From positions 248,001 through 312,000 of the forward strand of contig CAVWAL010000005.1 of the NCBI GenBank assembly GCA_963752935.1: a stretch of 64,000 bases of DNA, given 5' to 3'. The notes beneath the pieces were generated by a model, which saw only the letters and a list, made by a program, of their open reading frames with translations, ran no database searches and was not told where the DNA came from. Below are positions 27,081 to 36,334 of the stretch, piece by piece; the first letter of the stretch is position 1; each line of letters begins with the position of its first letter. Made by a program: the position numbers and the translations under genes. This DNA comes from RI-153 sp963752935 (GTDB lineage: Bacteria > Chloroflexota > Anaerolineae > Caldilineales > Caldilineaceae).

Positions 27081-28904
27081 GTGACAGGACGACTCGACGT
27101 ATACTGGCGGTTACTGGGATATCTGCGGCCTTACGCAAAGCAGGTAACACTGGGCTATCTTGGCGGCTTCTTTGCCATGTCGCTCAACCTGTTCGTGCCA
27201 CAGATTATCAAAAACGCCATCGACAACGGACTGACCAATCGGCAGGCGTCGGCGCTCTACTACGCCGGTGGCTTGATTCTGGGGATCGCCGTGATCCGCG
27301 GGGTTGCAGGGTTCGCACAGCGCTACTATGGTGAGTGGATGTCGCACCGGGTAGCCTTCGATCTGCGCAATGATCTCTTCAAGAGTGTGCAGCGCTTGCC
27401 CTTCGCCTTCCACGACAAGGCGCAGACGGGCGATTTGATGAGCCGCGCCACCAGTGACATCACCGAATCGGAGCGTTTTGTGGGCATCGGGCTGGAAAGC
27501 CTGGTTTCCACCTTGATCTTGTTGTTTGGTGTGATCGTCGCCATGCTGCTCGAAAGCGTGGATCTGGCGCTCTATACGCTGCCGTCGTTGGGTCTGCTGG
27601 TGATTGCGACTGTCCGCTTCGGTGGCACAGTGCGCCCCATGTTCAAGAGAATTCAGGAACAGATGGGCGCGCTTTCGACAACCATGCAGGAAAGCATGAC
27701 CGGTATTCGCCTGGTCAAATCGTTTGCGCGTGAACCTCACGAACTGAAAAAGTTCGATGAACAGAATGAACTCTGGTTCGACCGTCGCTTCTCGGTGATC
27801 AAAGTGTGGGCCAGCAATTGGCCGCTTTTTAGCATCCTGCTGGGTAGCGCCATCTTTTTACTGCTCTGGTTTGGCGGCCCCAGGGCGCTGGCGGGTGAGA
27901 TCACCGTGGGTTCGCTCTTTGCACTGATCTCCTATGTCCTCATGCTCAATGGACCGGTGCAGCGGCTGGGCTTTCTGGTCAATATGGCTGCCACAGCGGG
28001 ATCAAGCGCGGAACGTGTCTTCGAGATCATCGACACACCCGTCGAAGTCGAAGACAGCGCCGACGCCGTGGAACTGGACGCGGTGCAAGGCGAGGTTGTC
28101 TTTGAGAACGTGAGTTTCCGCTACGGTGAACGCGGCGCGTTGATCCTCGACGGCATCAACTTTCGCGCCAAACCAGGGCAGACCATCGCACTGATCGGCC
28201 CCACTGGTTCCGGCAAATCTACGGTGACAAACCTGATCCCGCGCTTCTACGATCCCAGCGCAGGGCGCATCTGCATCGACGGGCATGACATCCGCCACGT
28301 GACGATCGATAGTCTGCGTCGCCAGATCGGCATCGTCTTGCAGGATCCGTTCCTCTTTGGGCTGACCATTTCCGAAAACATCGCCTACGGCCATCCCGAT
28401 GCTACGCCCGAGGATATTATCGACGCCGCTAAGGCCGCGCGCGCGCATAAGTTCATCCTCGACTTTCCTAACGGCTACGAAACCGCGGTGGGCGAACGCG
28501 GGGTCACCCTCAGCGGTGGGCAGAAGCAGCGCGTGGCGATTGCCCGCGCCTTACTGTACGATCCACGTATCCTGATTCTCGACGATTCCACCAGTTCTGT
28601 GGATACCGAGACCGAGCACTTGATCCAGGAGGCGTTGAAGGTCCTGATGCAAGGACGCACCACCTTCATCATCGCCCAGAGACTGCTTACGTTGAAGAAT
28701 GCCGACCAGATCCTGGTGCTCGATAGCGGGCGGATTGTGCAGCGCGGCACCCACGACGAGCTGCTGACCGAGGAAGGTCTTTACCGCACGATCTATGATC
28801 TGCAGTTGAAGGACCAGGAAGATTTCGCCGACACCGTTGCCAAACTCGATGGCGATCAGCCCACACAGCCCGCACCTCGCCCCGCTACGGTGCCGAGTCG
28901 ATGA
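27081..28904 (+). CDS. ABC exporter half-transporter, subunit A (degenerate NBD)
   Basis: 607 residues: six-helix type I exporter domain (about 1-320), then an ATPase. Walker A is LIGPTGSGKST and the signature LSGGQKQRVAIARAL is intact, but the catalytic base is Asp (LILDDSTSSVD, not DE) and the H-loop is Gln (IIAQRLLTL). These changes are typical of the degenerate-site subunit of heterodimeric exporters. The GTG start follows CCAGGAGG. It overlaps the partner gene by 4 bases (ATGA). Substrate (drug, lipid or peptide) unknown. Confidence 0.87.
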   Translation: MTGRLDVYWRLLGYLRPYAKQVTLGYLGGFFAMSLNLFVPQIIKNAIDNGLTNRQASALYYAGGLILGIAVIRGVAGFAQRYYGEWMSHRVAFDLRNDLFKSVQRLPFAFHDKAQTGDLMSRATSDITESERFVGIGLESLVSTLILLFGVIVAMLLESVDLALYTLPSLGLLVIATVRFGGTVRPMFKRIQEQMGALSTTMQESMTGIRLVKSFAREPHELKKFDEQNELWFDRRFSVIKVWASNWPLFSILLGSAIFLLLWFGGPRALAGEITVGSLFALISYVLMLNGPVQRLGFLVNMAATAGSSAERVFEIIDTPVEVEDSADAVELDAVQGEVVFENVSFRYGERGALILDGINFRAKPGQTIALIGPTGSGKSTVTNLIPRFYDPSAGRICIDGHDIRHVTIDSLRRQIGIVLQDPFLFGLTISENIAYGHPDATPEDIIDAAKAARAHKFILDFPNGYETAVGERGVTLSGGQKQRVAIARALLYDPRILILDDSTSSVDTETEHLIQEALKVLMQGRTTFIIAQRLLTLKNADQILVLDSGRIVQRGTHDELLTEEGLYRTIYDLQLKDQEDFADTVAKLDGDQPTQPAPRPATVPSR

Positions 28905-30910
28905 ATCAGCACACAGGGAGAAATGGCATGAACACCCAAAACGGAAATAACGGGCGCAACGCCGTTAAAGAGATACCTGCAGAAGAGATATCCGAGAAAA
29001 AGATGCCGGTGGCGCGCGACCGCTTCGGCCGCGACCGCTCGGCGCACCGTCCTTGGGAAGCGGACGCGAGTCTGAGCGAAGAGGCCAGAGATCGGATGCG
29101 CCGCGAGGCGAAGATCGCCACGCTGCTCGGCGATGAAGAGGACGACGCCCTGGGCAAAGCCTATGACAGTGGGCTGGTACGCCGTCTGCTGGCCTTTATT
29201 TCGCCCTACAAAGTAAAGATGAGCCTCGCCATCGCCATGATGGTGGTATCGTCGTTGCTCAGCGTCGCCGGGCCGAGCATCATCGGGCGCGCTATCGACG
29301 CCGGCATCAGAGTGCAAGATTTCGGTCAGCTACGTTTTTGGACATACATCTTCCTGGCCACGATGTTGGGCGAGTTTATCACCAACCGGGCGCGCATTTC
29401 GTTGATGGCCTACGTGGGCACACGCATCGTAGCCGACGTGCGCAGCACGCTTTTCCGTCATCTACACACGCTTTCGCTCAACTTCTTCAATGGCTACAGT
29501 GTGGGGCGTTTGATGAGCCGCCTGATCAGCGATGTGGGCGTGCTGCAAGATTTCGTCACCTGGTCAATTACCGGGCTGGCGCGGGCGATTTTCGTGTTGG
29601 TGGGTATCATCATCGCTATGCTGGTGTTAAACTGGCAACTGGCGCTGGTCACCTTTGCCGTGCTGCCGCTGATGGTGCTCCTCACCAACTTTTGGCGCAA
29701 GCGGGTGCGGCAGGCGTATCGTTCTACACGACAGCGGTTGGCGCTGATCAACGGCTTCCTCAACGAGTCGATTACCGGCATCCGCGTCACCAAGAGCTTT
29801 GTGCGCGAACGGGCCAACTACCGCCACTTTAACGATCTGAATAGCTCCTACTTTGATGCCAACATCAACGCGACGCGGCTGGCCGCTATCTTCTTTCCCG
29901 GCGTGGACTTTATGGGATCGCTGGCGACGGCGCTGGTGGTGGGCGTGGGCGGCTGGCTCGTCTTTAGCGATGCACTGACAGCAGGGACACTGGTGGCATT
30001 CGTCCTCTACGTGGATCGCTTCTTCGAGCCGATCCGTGATCTGGCGCAACGCTACAACACCTTCCAGGCAACGATGGCGGCGTCTGAACGCATTTTCTAT
30101 CTGCTCGACACCCAGAGCGATCTGCCCGACCACGCCGACGCCTACGCCCTACCTGCCATCGAAGGCCGCGTCGAGCTAGACAATGTCCACTTCAGCTATA
30201 AGGATGACGAGCCGGTGCTGCGCGGGGTGAGCATCGCCGCCGAGCCGGGACAGCGCATCGCGCTGGTGGGCGAGACCGGTGCGGGCAAGAGCACTGTGAT
30301 CCGACTGCTGGCGCGCTTCTTCGACGTTACCGAAGGGGCCGTGCTCATCGACGGTCACGATATCCGCGCTGTGACACAGCAGAGTCTGCGTTCCCAGCTT
30401 GGCATCGTGCTGCAAGACACGTTCCTCTTCGGCGGCACGATCCGCGACAACATCGGCTACGGCAAACTGGACGCCACTGATGAAGAGATCTACGCCGCGG
30501 CGCGCGCAGTGGGCGCACACGAGTTTATTATGAAACTGCCCGACGGCTACGACACCGAAGTAGGCGAGAACGGCGTCAACATGAGTGTCGGCCAGCGTCA
30601 GATCTTGTCCTTTGCGCGGGCAATTCTCTCGGATCCACGCATCCTGATCCTCGACGAAGCCACCAGTTCGGTGGATACCACCACCGAAAAGCAGATTCAG
30701 CAGGCTCTGGATCGGCTGATGGAAGGGCGCACCAGCTTTGTCATCGCGCACCGGCTCAACACCATCGTCAACTCAGATCAGATCGTCGTCCTCGATCAGG
30801 GGCGCGTCGTCGAACTGGGCAGCCACCAAGAACTACTCCGTCAACGCGGGCGCTACTATAACCTGTACACAATGCAGTGGGCGGCGGAAGAAGGTAAGGT
30901 TGCGGCGTGA
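28901..30910 (+). CDS. ABC exporter half-transporter, subunit B
   Basis: 669 residues from the ATG at 28901; a second ATG at 28928 has the better GGGAGA site and may be the real start. A charged N-terminal extension of about 90 residues precedes the six-helix domain. The ATPase has Walker A LVGETGAGKST, canonical Walker B LILDEATSSVD and H-loop VIAHRL, but its signature is MSVGQRQI instead of LSGGQ. Subunit A has the complementary defects, so the pair should have one working and one degenerate ATP site, as in TM287/288 and BmrCD. Confidence 0.88.
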   Translation: MNQHTGRNGMNTQNGNNGRNAVKEIPAEEISEKKMPVARDRFGRDRSAHRPWEADASLSEEARDRMRREAKIATLLGDEEDDALGKAYDSGLVRRLLAFISPYKVKMSLAIAMMVVSSLLSVAGPSIIGRAIDAGIRVQDFGQLRFWTYIFLATMLGEFITNRARISLMAYVGTRIVADVRSTLFRHLHTLSLNFFNGYSVGRLMSRLISDVGVLQDFVTWSITGLARAIFVLVGIIIAMLVLNWQLALVTFAVLPLMVLLTNFWRKRVRQAYRSTRQRLALINGFLNESITGIRVTKSFVRERANYRHFNDLNSSYFDANINATRLAAIFFPGVDFMGSLATALVVGVGGWLVFSDALTAGTLVAFVLYVDRFFEPIRDLAQRYNTFQATMAASERIFYLLDTQSDLPDHADAYALPAIEGRVELDNVHFSYKDDEPVLRGVSIAAEPGQRIALVGETGAGKSTVIRLLARFFDVTEGAVLIDGHDIRAVTQQSLRSQLGIVLQDTFLFGGTIRDNIGYGKLDATDEEIYAAARAVGAHEFIMKLPDGYDTEVGENGVNMSVGQRQILSFARAILSDPRILILDEATSSVDTTTEKQIQQALDRLMEGRTSFVIAHRLNTIVNSDQIVVLDQGRVVELGSHQELLRQRGRYYNLYTMQWAAEEGKVAA

Positions 30911-30959
30911 GAGGAGAGAAGAGGTGGGGATTGGTGATTGGAGAGAAATATCGTCGTAA

Positions 30960-31077
30960 AAGATGATGGGATGATGAGGATGATGATCGTCGACGATCAT
31001 CATCCCATCATCCTCATCATCCCGTCATCATCCCATCATCTCCATCATCTCCGTCATCATCCCTCATCATCCCATCC
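30960..31077. repeat. GATGAT/ATCATC-rich low-complexity repeat with palindrome
   Basis: About 115 bases made almost only of GATGATGG and CATCATCC units. The centre is a perfect 28-base palindrome (GGATGATGATCGTC and its complement), so the whole can fold into a hairpin. It lies between convergent genes, downstream of exporter subunit B, and its end runs into the last codons of the minus-strand selenoprotein. Similar short tracts are at 7645-7670 and 45858-45899. Confidence 0.7.
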
Positions 31078-31849
31078 CCTCTTTCAAATTTACCGGCTTT
31101 ACCGGCGCGTCCTGGGCCAGCAGCGCAAGCGTGGCTTCGAGGACGCGTCTTTGTTGTGCCGTATCATGCGGCGCGCCGAGCGTGGCGCCACGGTCGAGGC
31201 GGGTGAAGGTGGCGCGCGGTGGCGCCGTGACCCGGGTACGGCCTGCGTTCCAACTGGTGAGGGTGGTGGCAATGCCTTCCATTTCCAGCGCACGCGCGAT
31301 CAGTCCCACGGACTGAGAGCAGATCGGTCAGGAAGGCACCAGCAGCGCGCCGTCCACTTTCTCGGCTTTGGCCACGGCGAGGATGGCTGGGATGGTCTCA
31401 TCCAACACCCGCGTGATCACGGGTTGATAGCCCATAAAACTGACCACTGACGGCGCCAACTCACCGATGACGCCACCTTCCATCAGATCGTGCAGGTGGG
31501 CCAGCGGCAGCAGCACCTGCTGATCTTCGTCTACGGCGGTGTGGTCGTAATGTTCGTGGGCGAAGGCAATGGCGCTGGGGTCGGTCTCCACCGCCAGGGT
31601 GCGGATGGTGTAGTCGCCTAGCAGATCAGGGGCGTCGAACGGTTGCTGACCGTCACGCAAATAGCCGCCCGCCGAGGAGATCAGCAGCAGCCGGCTGTGG
31701 CTCAGATCGATCCCCTTGCCTGCGGGCGCTTCCTTGTTGTCGGGCCGGTTGTAGAGTTCCCACTTCGTCTCACCGGTGGCGTGGAAGTGGGCCAGCCAGC
31801 CGGCGTTAAACGTCGCCTCCCAAGTGGCGCGATCTTCAAGAATTTCCAC
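31067..31849 (-). CDS. Probable selenoprotein, GrdB/PrdB reductase family (in-frame TGA)
   Basis: One frame runs from GTG 31849 (AAAGGA upstream) to 31067, broken only by TGA at 31328-31330. Before it: KVDGALLVPS; after it: PICSQSVGLIARALEMEG. Cys forms of the glycine/sarcosine/betaine/D-proline reductase 'selenoprotein B' family have a CPxC-x-Q-(S/T)VGL motif here, so TGA replaces the first Cys, giving U-P-I-C. The 80 residues after the TGA stay protein-like (RRVLEATLALLAQD). A 6-base-pair hairpin with a GTG loop begins 12 bases after the TGA. Total 260 residues, close to the size of PrdB. Such proteins reduce C-N bonds or act as redox enzymes; the substrate here is unknown. Confidence 0.75.
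31301..31315 (-). promoter_or_regulatory. SECIS-like hairpin after the in-frame TGA
   Basis: On the mRNA strand, CAGUCC-GUG-GGACUG forms a perfect 6-base-pair stem with a three-base loop that starts with G. The loop begins 18 bases after the UGA. An outer CGAU/AUCG pairing may extend it with a bulge. Stem length, loop G and distance fit the bacterial SECIS model as I recall it. Confidence 0.6.
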
Positions 31850-31873
31850 AGACAGTCCTTTCGCTTACTTTCT

Positions 31874-31949
31874 ATCCGTAAATTACAGTGCGCAGCAGCA
31901 CGTCTGCTCTACATGAGCCAACTTCGCCGGGCTGCTGTGAATTTACGGA
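31874..31949. repeat. Inverted repeat upstream of the selenoprotein gene
   Basis: TCCGTAAATT (31874-31883) is complementary to AATTTACGGA (31940-31949), and the next bases (ACAG...CAGCAGC / GCTGCTGTG) continue the pairing imperfectly. It lies between the sigma-factor stop (32044) and the selenoprotein start. It could end the sigma-factor transcript or be a small repeat; there is no clear T-run. Confidence 0.5.
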
Positions 31950-32043
31950 TCGACTCTTATGGATTCGGCACTGCGAGGAATCATACCGGTTTTGGGGCAG
32001 AGAGGCGAATTGGGTCGAAGGCAAATGGGACTGGGGAGCAGAC

Positions 32044-33315
32044 CTATCTTTGCGCAGACTGAGCAGCGCGCGCACGGCGCAGCAACAGCTCACGTTCTCG
32101 TTCATTCTGGGTGAGAGCGGCGGCGCGCTGGAACTCGGCTGTTGCTTCTTCAAAACGTCCCAATTTGGCCAGCAGGTCGCCACGCACACCGGGCAACAGG
32201 TGATAGCTGGCCAGCGAAGGGTCGGTGTTCAGCAACTCGACCAATTCCAGCCCCACGGCAGGACCATATGCCATGGCCAGGGCCACCGCCCGGTTCAGCT
32301 CAACAATGGGAGATGGCGTCACCTGCGCCAATGCGTCGTAGAGCGCGGCAATCTCTTCCCAGTCAGTCTCTTCGGCAGTGCGCGCTCGAGCATGACAGGC
32401 CGCAATCGCTGCCTGCAATGTATAGGCGCCCAGCGCACCCCCCAGCCTTTGGGCGCGCGCCAACGCAGCCAGCCCACGATTGATCAGCAGGTAATTCCAC
32501 CGGGAGCGATTTTGATCGAGCAACAGGATCGGTTCCCCGCCCGGCCCCACGCGCGCGCCTAAACGTGACGCCTGGATTTCCATGAGCGCCACCAGACCAT
32601 GCACTTCCGCTTCCTTCGGTCTCAACTCGGCCAGCACCCGCCCCAGCCGTAACGCTTCCTCACACAACATAGGGCGAACCCAGCTATCCCCGGCGCTGGC
32701 TGTGTATCCTTCGTTGAAGATGAGATAAATCACTTCGAGTACAGAGGAAAGCCGCGCCAGCCGTTCGTTGGCCGGCGGCACCTCAAAAGGAATCTGAGCG
32801 GCAGAGAGCGTCCGTTTGGCGCGTGTGATGCGCTGAGAAATCGTTGCGGCCGGCACGAGAAAGGCATGGGCGATCTCCTCGACGGTCAGACCACCCAGCA
32901 GCCGCAGCGTCAGTGCCACCCGCGCTTCGGTGGAGAGGACGGGGTGACAGGCGATGAAGATGAGACGCAGCAGATCGTCCTCAACATCATCGCTTGTCAC
33001 TCGTTCGAAATCGGCTGTCCCACTCTCCGCTTCGGCTGCCACCTGACGCCCCAGTTCTTCATATTTCCGTTCCGACATCCGATCGCGTCGGATCCGATCG
33101 ATGGCCCGGCGCTTGGCAACGGTCATGAGCCAGGCGCCGGGCTTGTTGGGGACGCCCTCGACAGGCCACTGTTCCAACGCCGCCACCAGTGCATCGTGCG
33201 CCAGATCTTCGGCCAGGCCCACGTCGTTGACCAGCCGGCTGAGCGATGCGATCAGTTTTGCTTCTTCGATGCGCCAGATTGCATCGATGGTGCGTTGCAC
33301 AGTAGGGAGTGTCAT
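32044..33315 (-). CDS. ECF-type sigma factor with TPR-like C-terminus (ECF42-like)
   Basis: 423 residues. Sigma region 2 (EDLAHDALVAALEQWPVEG, then PGAWLMTVAKRRAIDRIRRD) and region 4 (LTLRLLGGLTVEEIAHAFLV, SQRITRAKRTL) occupy about 1-185. The rest is a helical DUF6596/TPR-like extension (LIFNEGYTASAGDSWVRPML, LNRAVALAMAYGPAVGLEL). This layout and the neighbouring DGPF-domain gene 8 bases upstream are characteristic of the ECF42 group. The extension is thought to replace an anti-sigma factor; the signal is unknown. Confidence 0.88.
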   Translation of the reverse strand: MTLPTVQRTIDAIWRIEEAKLIASLSRLVNDVGLAEDLAHDALVAALEQWPVEGVPNKPGAWLMTVAKRRAIDRIRRDRMSERKYEELGRQVAAEAESGTADFERVTSDDVEDDLLRLIFIACHPVLSTEARVALTLRLLGGLTVEEIAHAFLVPAATISQRITRAKRTLSAAQIPFEVPPANERLARLSSVLEVIYLIFNEGYTASAGDSWVRPMLCEEALRLGRVLAELRPKEAEVHGLVALMEIQASRLGARVGPGGEPILLLDQNRSRWNYLLINRGLAALARAQRLGGALGAYTLQAAIAACHARARTAEETDWEEIAALYDALAQVTPSPIVELNRAVALAMAYGPAVGLELVELLNTDPSLASYHLLPGVRGDLLAKLGRFEEATAEFQRAAALTQNERERELLLRRARAAQSAQR

Positions 33316-33323
33316 AGGATGAA

Positions 33324-33743
33324 CTACGCCTGGCTGTTACCGGCCTGCTTACGCATGCGTTCTTCCTGTGCGCGCAGTTCTGGCGTTAATGCTTCACCGA
33401 AATCGTCGTCCTCGAAGACCGGGCGCAACTCCAATTGTCCCTCTTGAAATGGACTGCGCTTGGCCCATTCAACGGCTTCGTCCATCGACTTGACCTGCCA
33501 GATCCAGAAACCGGCGACCACTTCTTTGGCTTCGGCGAAGGGTCCATCTACAATCTTGCGTTCCTTGCCGTTGTAGTAGACGCGCACGCCTCGGGAAGAG
33601 GGATGTAGCCCTTCGCCCGCAAGCATAATGCCCGCCTTGACCAGTTCTTCATTGAATGCGCCCATTTCGGTCAATTCTTCAGTGCTGGGCATCGTGCCTG
33701 CTTCGCTGGCTTCGCTGGCTTTGACAAAGACCATGACTCGCAT
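33324..33743 (-). CDS. YCII-related (DGPF) protein
   Basis: 139 residues, start at 33743 with AAAAGGAG upstream. MRVMVFVKASEASEAG begins the fold, LMLAGEGLHPSS-type (IMLAGEGLHPSSRG) and VDGPFAEAKEVVAGFWIWQV give the DGPFAEtKE signature. The YCII/DGPF family often sits beside ECF42 sigma factors, as here, and the two are probably one transcript. Role unknown. Confidence 0.85.
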   Translation of the reverse strand: MRVMVFVKASEASEAGTMPSTEELTEMGAFNEELVKAGIMLAGEGLHPSSRGVRVYYNGKERKIVDGPFAEAKEVVAGFWIWQVKSMDEAVEWAKRSPFQEGQLELRPVFEDDDFGEALTPELRAQEERMRKQAGNSQA

Positions 33744-33961
33744 CAGGTAATCTCCTTTTCGTTAGGGGGTTCTGTGATTCTCCGAAATACCTCTCGCTGG
33801 GTCAGAATCCGCTTGATATCATCGCGAAATCCGTCCTCTACTTATACGTCGAATGAGGTGGATCGAAAAACGACATCATTTTACAAAAACAAATGTACCT
33901 GTTCAAGTGCGTTGCGTCAGAAGCGAATCCTACCAGACAAATTTCTGCCTGCGGCTTACTG

Positions 33962-35428
33962 CTACGCCAGGAGCCGCCATACTCCCGCCAGCGTAATCGT
34001 GACCACAAACCCCAAGACCAACGGCATCAGCGCCGCCACGGCCGTCCACTTGGCGCTGCCGGTCTCTTTGTACGTGGTGTAAATCGTGGTGCTGCACGGA
34101 TTGTGGATTAAGCTGAAGAGCATCAGGTTGACGGCGGTGAGGAGCGTCCACCCACCGGCGGCGAGGATCTCTCCGGTGCTGGTCGTCGAACTGCTAAACA
34201 TGACGCCGGCCCCGGCGCCCACACCGGTGATGCCCGCCGTGAGGACGGTGAGCATGAGCACGGTGGGGATCACAATTTCGTTGGCCGGGATGGCGATGAC
34301 ATAGGCCAGCAGGATCACGCCGTTCAGCCCCATGACCCAGGCCAGCGGCTGGAGGAAGTTGATGATGTACTCGGCCAGCGTCGGGTCGCCGATGTGAATA
34401 TTGGCCACCAACCAGATCACCGCGCCTGCCGGCGCCGCAAAGACAATTGCCCGCCAGAGCACGTACATGGTGCGGTCGATGAGCGAGGTGTAGATCGTCT
34501 GCCAGACGCGCGGCGGACGATACGGCGGTAGCTCCAGGCTGAACGAGGACACTTCCCCACGCAGGACAGTGCGCGACAGCCCCCACGAAATCGCAAAGGT
34601 GAGGAAGACCCCCAACAGCGCAATGCTCACCACGGCCAGCGCCGAGACAAGCCCCGCCCACTGCACAGGCGCCAGTGCACCCACGAAGATCGACGCGATC
34701 AGGATCTGGGTGGGCCAGCGTCCATTGCAGAGGGCAAAGTTGTTGGTGATGATGGCGATCAACCGTTCGCGCGGGCTGTCAATGATGCGCGTTGCCACCA
34801 CACCGGCAGCGTTACAGCCAAAGCCCATCATCATACTCATCGATTGTTTGCCGTGCGCCCCTGCTTTGTGAAAGATGTTGTCAAGGTTAAAAGCGACGCG
34901 CGGCAGGTAGCCCAAGTCTTCTAAGAGCGTGAAGAGTGGAAAGAAAATGGCCATGGGGGGCAGCATCACACTGACCACCCAGGCTGTCGCCAGATAGATA
35001 CCATCGAGCAGCAGCCCATCGATCCACCAGGGCACGCCGATTGACGCCGACACCGTCTTGAGCCACGGATGCACGGTGTCCAACAAAAGCATGGAAAGCC
35101 AGCTCGAAGGCACATTTGCACCCGAAATTGTGAGCCAGAACATCAGCGTGAAGAGCGCTACCATAATCGGGAAACCCCACAACCGACTGGTAACCAAGCG
35201 GTCAATGGTACGATCCAGATCGAACTGCGCCTTGCGCTCGGGGCGGACGACGGCGCGGTCGGCGATACGCGCCGCTTCGCCATAAACAGCTTCTACCCAC
35301 TGTTCGTGGATGTCTACACCCAGATCACGGCGCGCTTTGGTCGCCGTATCCAGGATCGACTCGATGGAGACGGTTTCGGCGTTACCCACGCCGTTCGTAC
35401 CAGGTATCTTGCCAACGGATATACTCAT
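33962..35428 (-). CDS. feoB: FeoB membrane (Gate) domain as a separate protein
   Basis: 488 residues, the transport part of ferrous iron transporter FeoB. After a soluble helical lead, about ten membrane segments include two Gate (nucleoside-recognition) repeats: SMMMGFGCNAAGVVATRII and TNNFALCNGRWPTQI, both with the conserved Cys. There is no GTPase domain; that is encoded by the gene directly upstream, whose end overlaps this start by 4 bases (ATGA). In most bacteria the two parts are one protein of about 700-800 residues. Confidence 0.88.
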   Translation of the reverse strand: MSISVGKIPGTNGVGNAETVSIESILDTATKARRDLGVDIHEQWVEAVYGEAARIADRAVVRPERKAQFDLDRTIDRLVTSRLWGFPIMVALFTLMFWLTISGANVPSSWLSMLLLDTVHPWLKTVSASIGVPWWIDGLLLDGIYLATAWVVSVMLPPMAIFFPLFTLLEDLGYLPRVAFNLDNIFHKAGAHGKQSMSMMMGFGCNAAGVVATRIIDSPRERLIAIITNNFALCNGRWPTQILIASIFVGALAPVQWAGLVSALAVVSIALLGVFLTFAISWGLSRTVLRGEVSSFSLELPPYRPPRVWQTIYTSLIDRTMYVLWRAIVFAAPAGAVIWLVANIHIGDPTLAEYIINFLQPLAWVMGLNGVILLAYVIAIPANEIVIPTVLMLTVLTAGITGVGAGAGVMFSSSTTSTGEILAAGGWTLLTAVNLMLFSLIHNPCSTTIYTTYKETGSAKWTAVAALMPLVLGFVVTITLAGVWRLLA

Positions 35429-36327
35429 CGAACGGCCCCCAATTGAAGTGTCATATCCATATCGTGCGCAATTTCTTCAGTATCACCGTGACGCAGGCTA
35501 CCCAGATCGCCATTGCGCACGGCCTGGATGATGCTATCGTCCCCATCGAGCAGACGTAGCGCCACCCAGCGAACATTGGGCAGGCCGGGGAAGCGCGCTT
35601 CGAGCTGCGCTACCAGTTGATTGAGCGGCTCGCGCAGCGCCGGTGGTTCGTTGTGTAGCCGGAAAGGACGGCTCACCGTCTGCCCGGTAGCGACTTCATG
35701 CACGGCCTGCAACAGTTCGGGCAACCCTTCGCCCTGGCGCGCGGCGGTGGGAACCACCGGCGCACCCAGATCCCGCGCAAGCCGGCGCACGTCGATCTCA
35801 ATATGTTTGCGTCGTGCTTCGTCGATCAAATTCAGACAGATGACGGCGCGATCGGTAATCTCCAACACCTGAAGGACCAGGTTGAGGTTACGCTCGAGCC
35901 GCGTGGCGTCGACCACCACCAGCGTCACGTCGGGGCGGCCAAAGAGGATGAAATCGCGCGCCACTTCTTCGTCGAGGCTGGTGGCGAGGAGCGAATAGGT
36001 GCCGGGCAGGTCCACGATTTTAAAACGCTGTTCGGCGTAGACAAAACCACCTTCGGCGCGGGCCACCGTCTTGCCGGGCCAGTTGCCGGTGTGCTGGCGC
36101 AGACCGGTGAGGGCGTTGAACACAGTGCTCTTGCCCGTGTTAGGGTTGCCCGCCAACGCCACCACAAAGTCCCAATCGGCCATATCCACGCCCAGCTTTT
36201 GCAGCATAGCAGCGTTGTGAACGGCGCAGCTATCGCAGCCTTCATGGCCGCCGGGGACGGGATCGATCCGGATCTTGCCTTTGGGTTCCCTGGTTTGCGG
36301 CGTCAGTTCAATTTCAGTGGACATCAT
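35425..36327 (-). CDS. feoB: FeoB GTPase domain as a separate protein
   Basis: 300 residues, the N-terminal G domain of FeoB. G1 is GNPNTGKSTVFNALTG, switch/G2 GNWPGKTVARAEG, G3 DLPGTYSLLA, G4 LNLIDEA, then the GDI-like helical part. A preceding GCDSCAVHN segment carries two Cys. Either of the first two ATGs (36327, 36324) is possible; AAGGAG spacing favours the second. It is translationally coupled to the membrane part, and the FeoA-like gene lies 7 bases upstream. Together they import Fe(II). Confidence 0.87.
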   Translation of the reverse strand: MMSTEIELTPQTREPKGKIRIDPVPGGHEGCDSCAVHNAAMLQKLGVDMADWDFVVALAGNPNTGKSTVFNALTGLRQHTGNWPGKTVARAEGGFVYAEQRFKIVDLPGTYSLLATSLDEEVARDFILFGRPDVTLVVVDATRLERNLNLVLQVLEITDRAVICLNLIDEARRKHIEIDVRRLARDLGAPVVPTAARQGEGLPELLQAVHEVATGQTVSRPFRLHNEPPALREPLNQLVAQLEARFPGLPNVRWVALRLLDGDDSIIQAVRNGDLGSLRHGDTEEIAHDMDMTLQLGAVR

Positions 36328-36334
36328 ATTCTCC

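Noticed and set aside
30960..31077. CATCATCC units as a CRISPR array
   Set aside because: Units are 3-8 bases with no regular spacers.
31310..31330. The selenoprotein break as a frameshift
   Set aside because: Both halves are in the same frame, separated only by one TGA codon.
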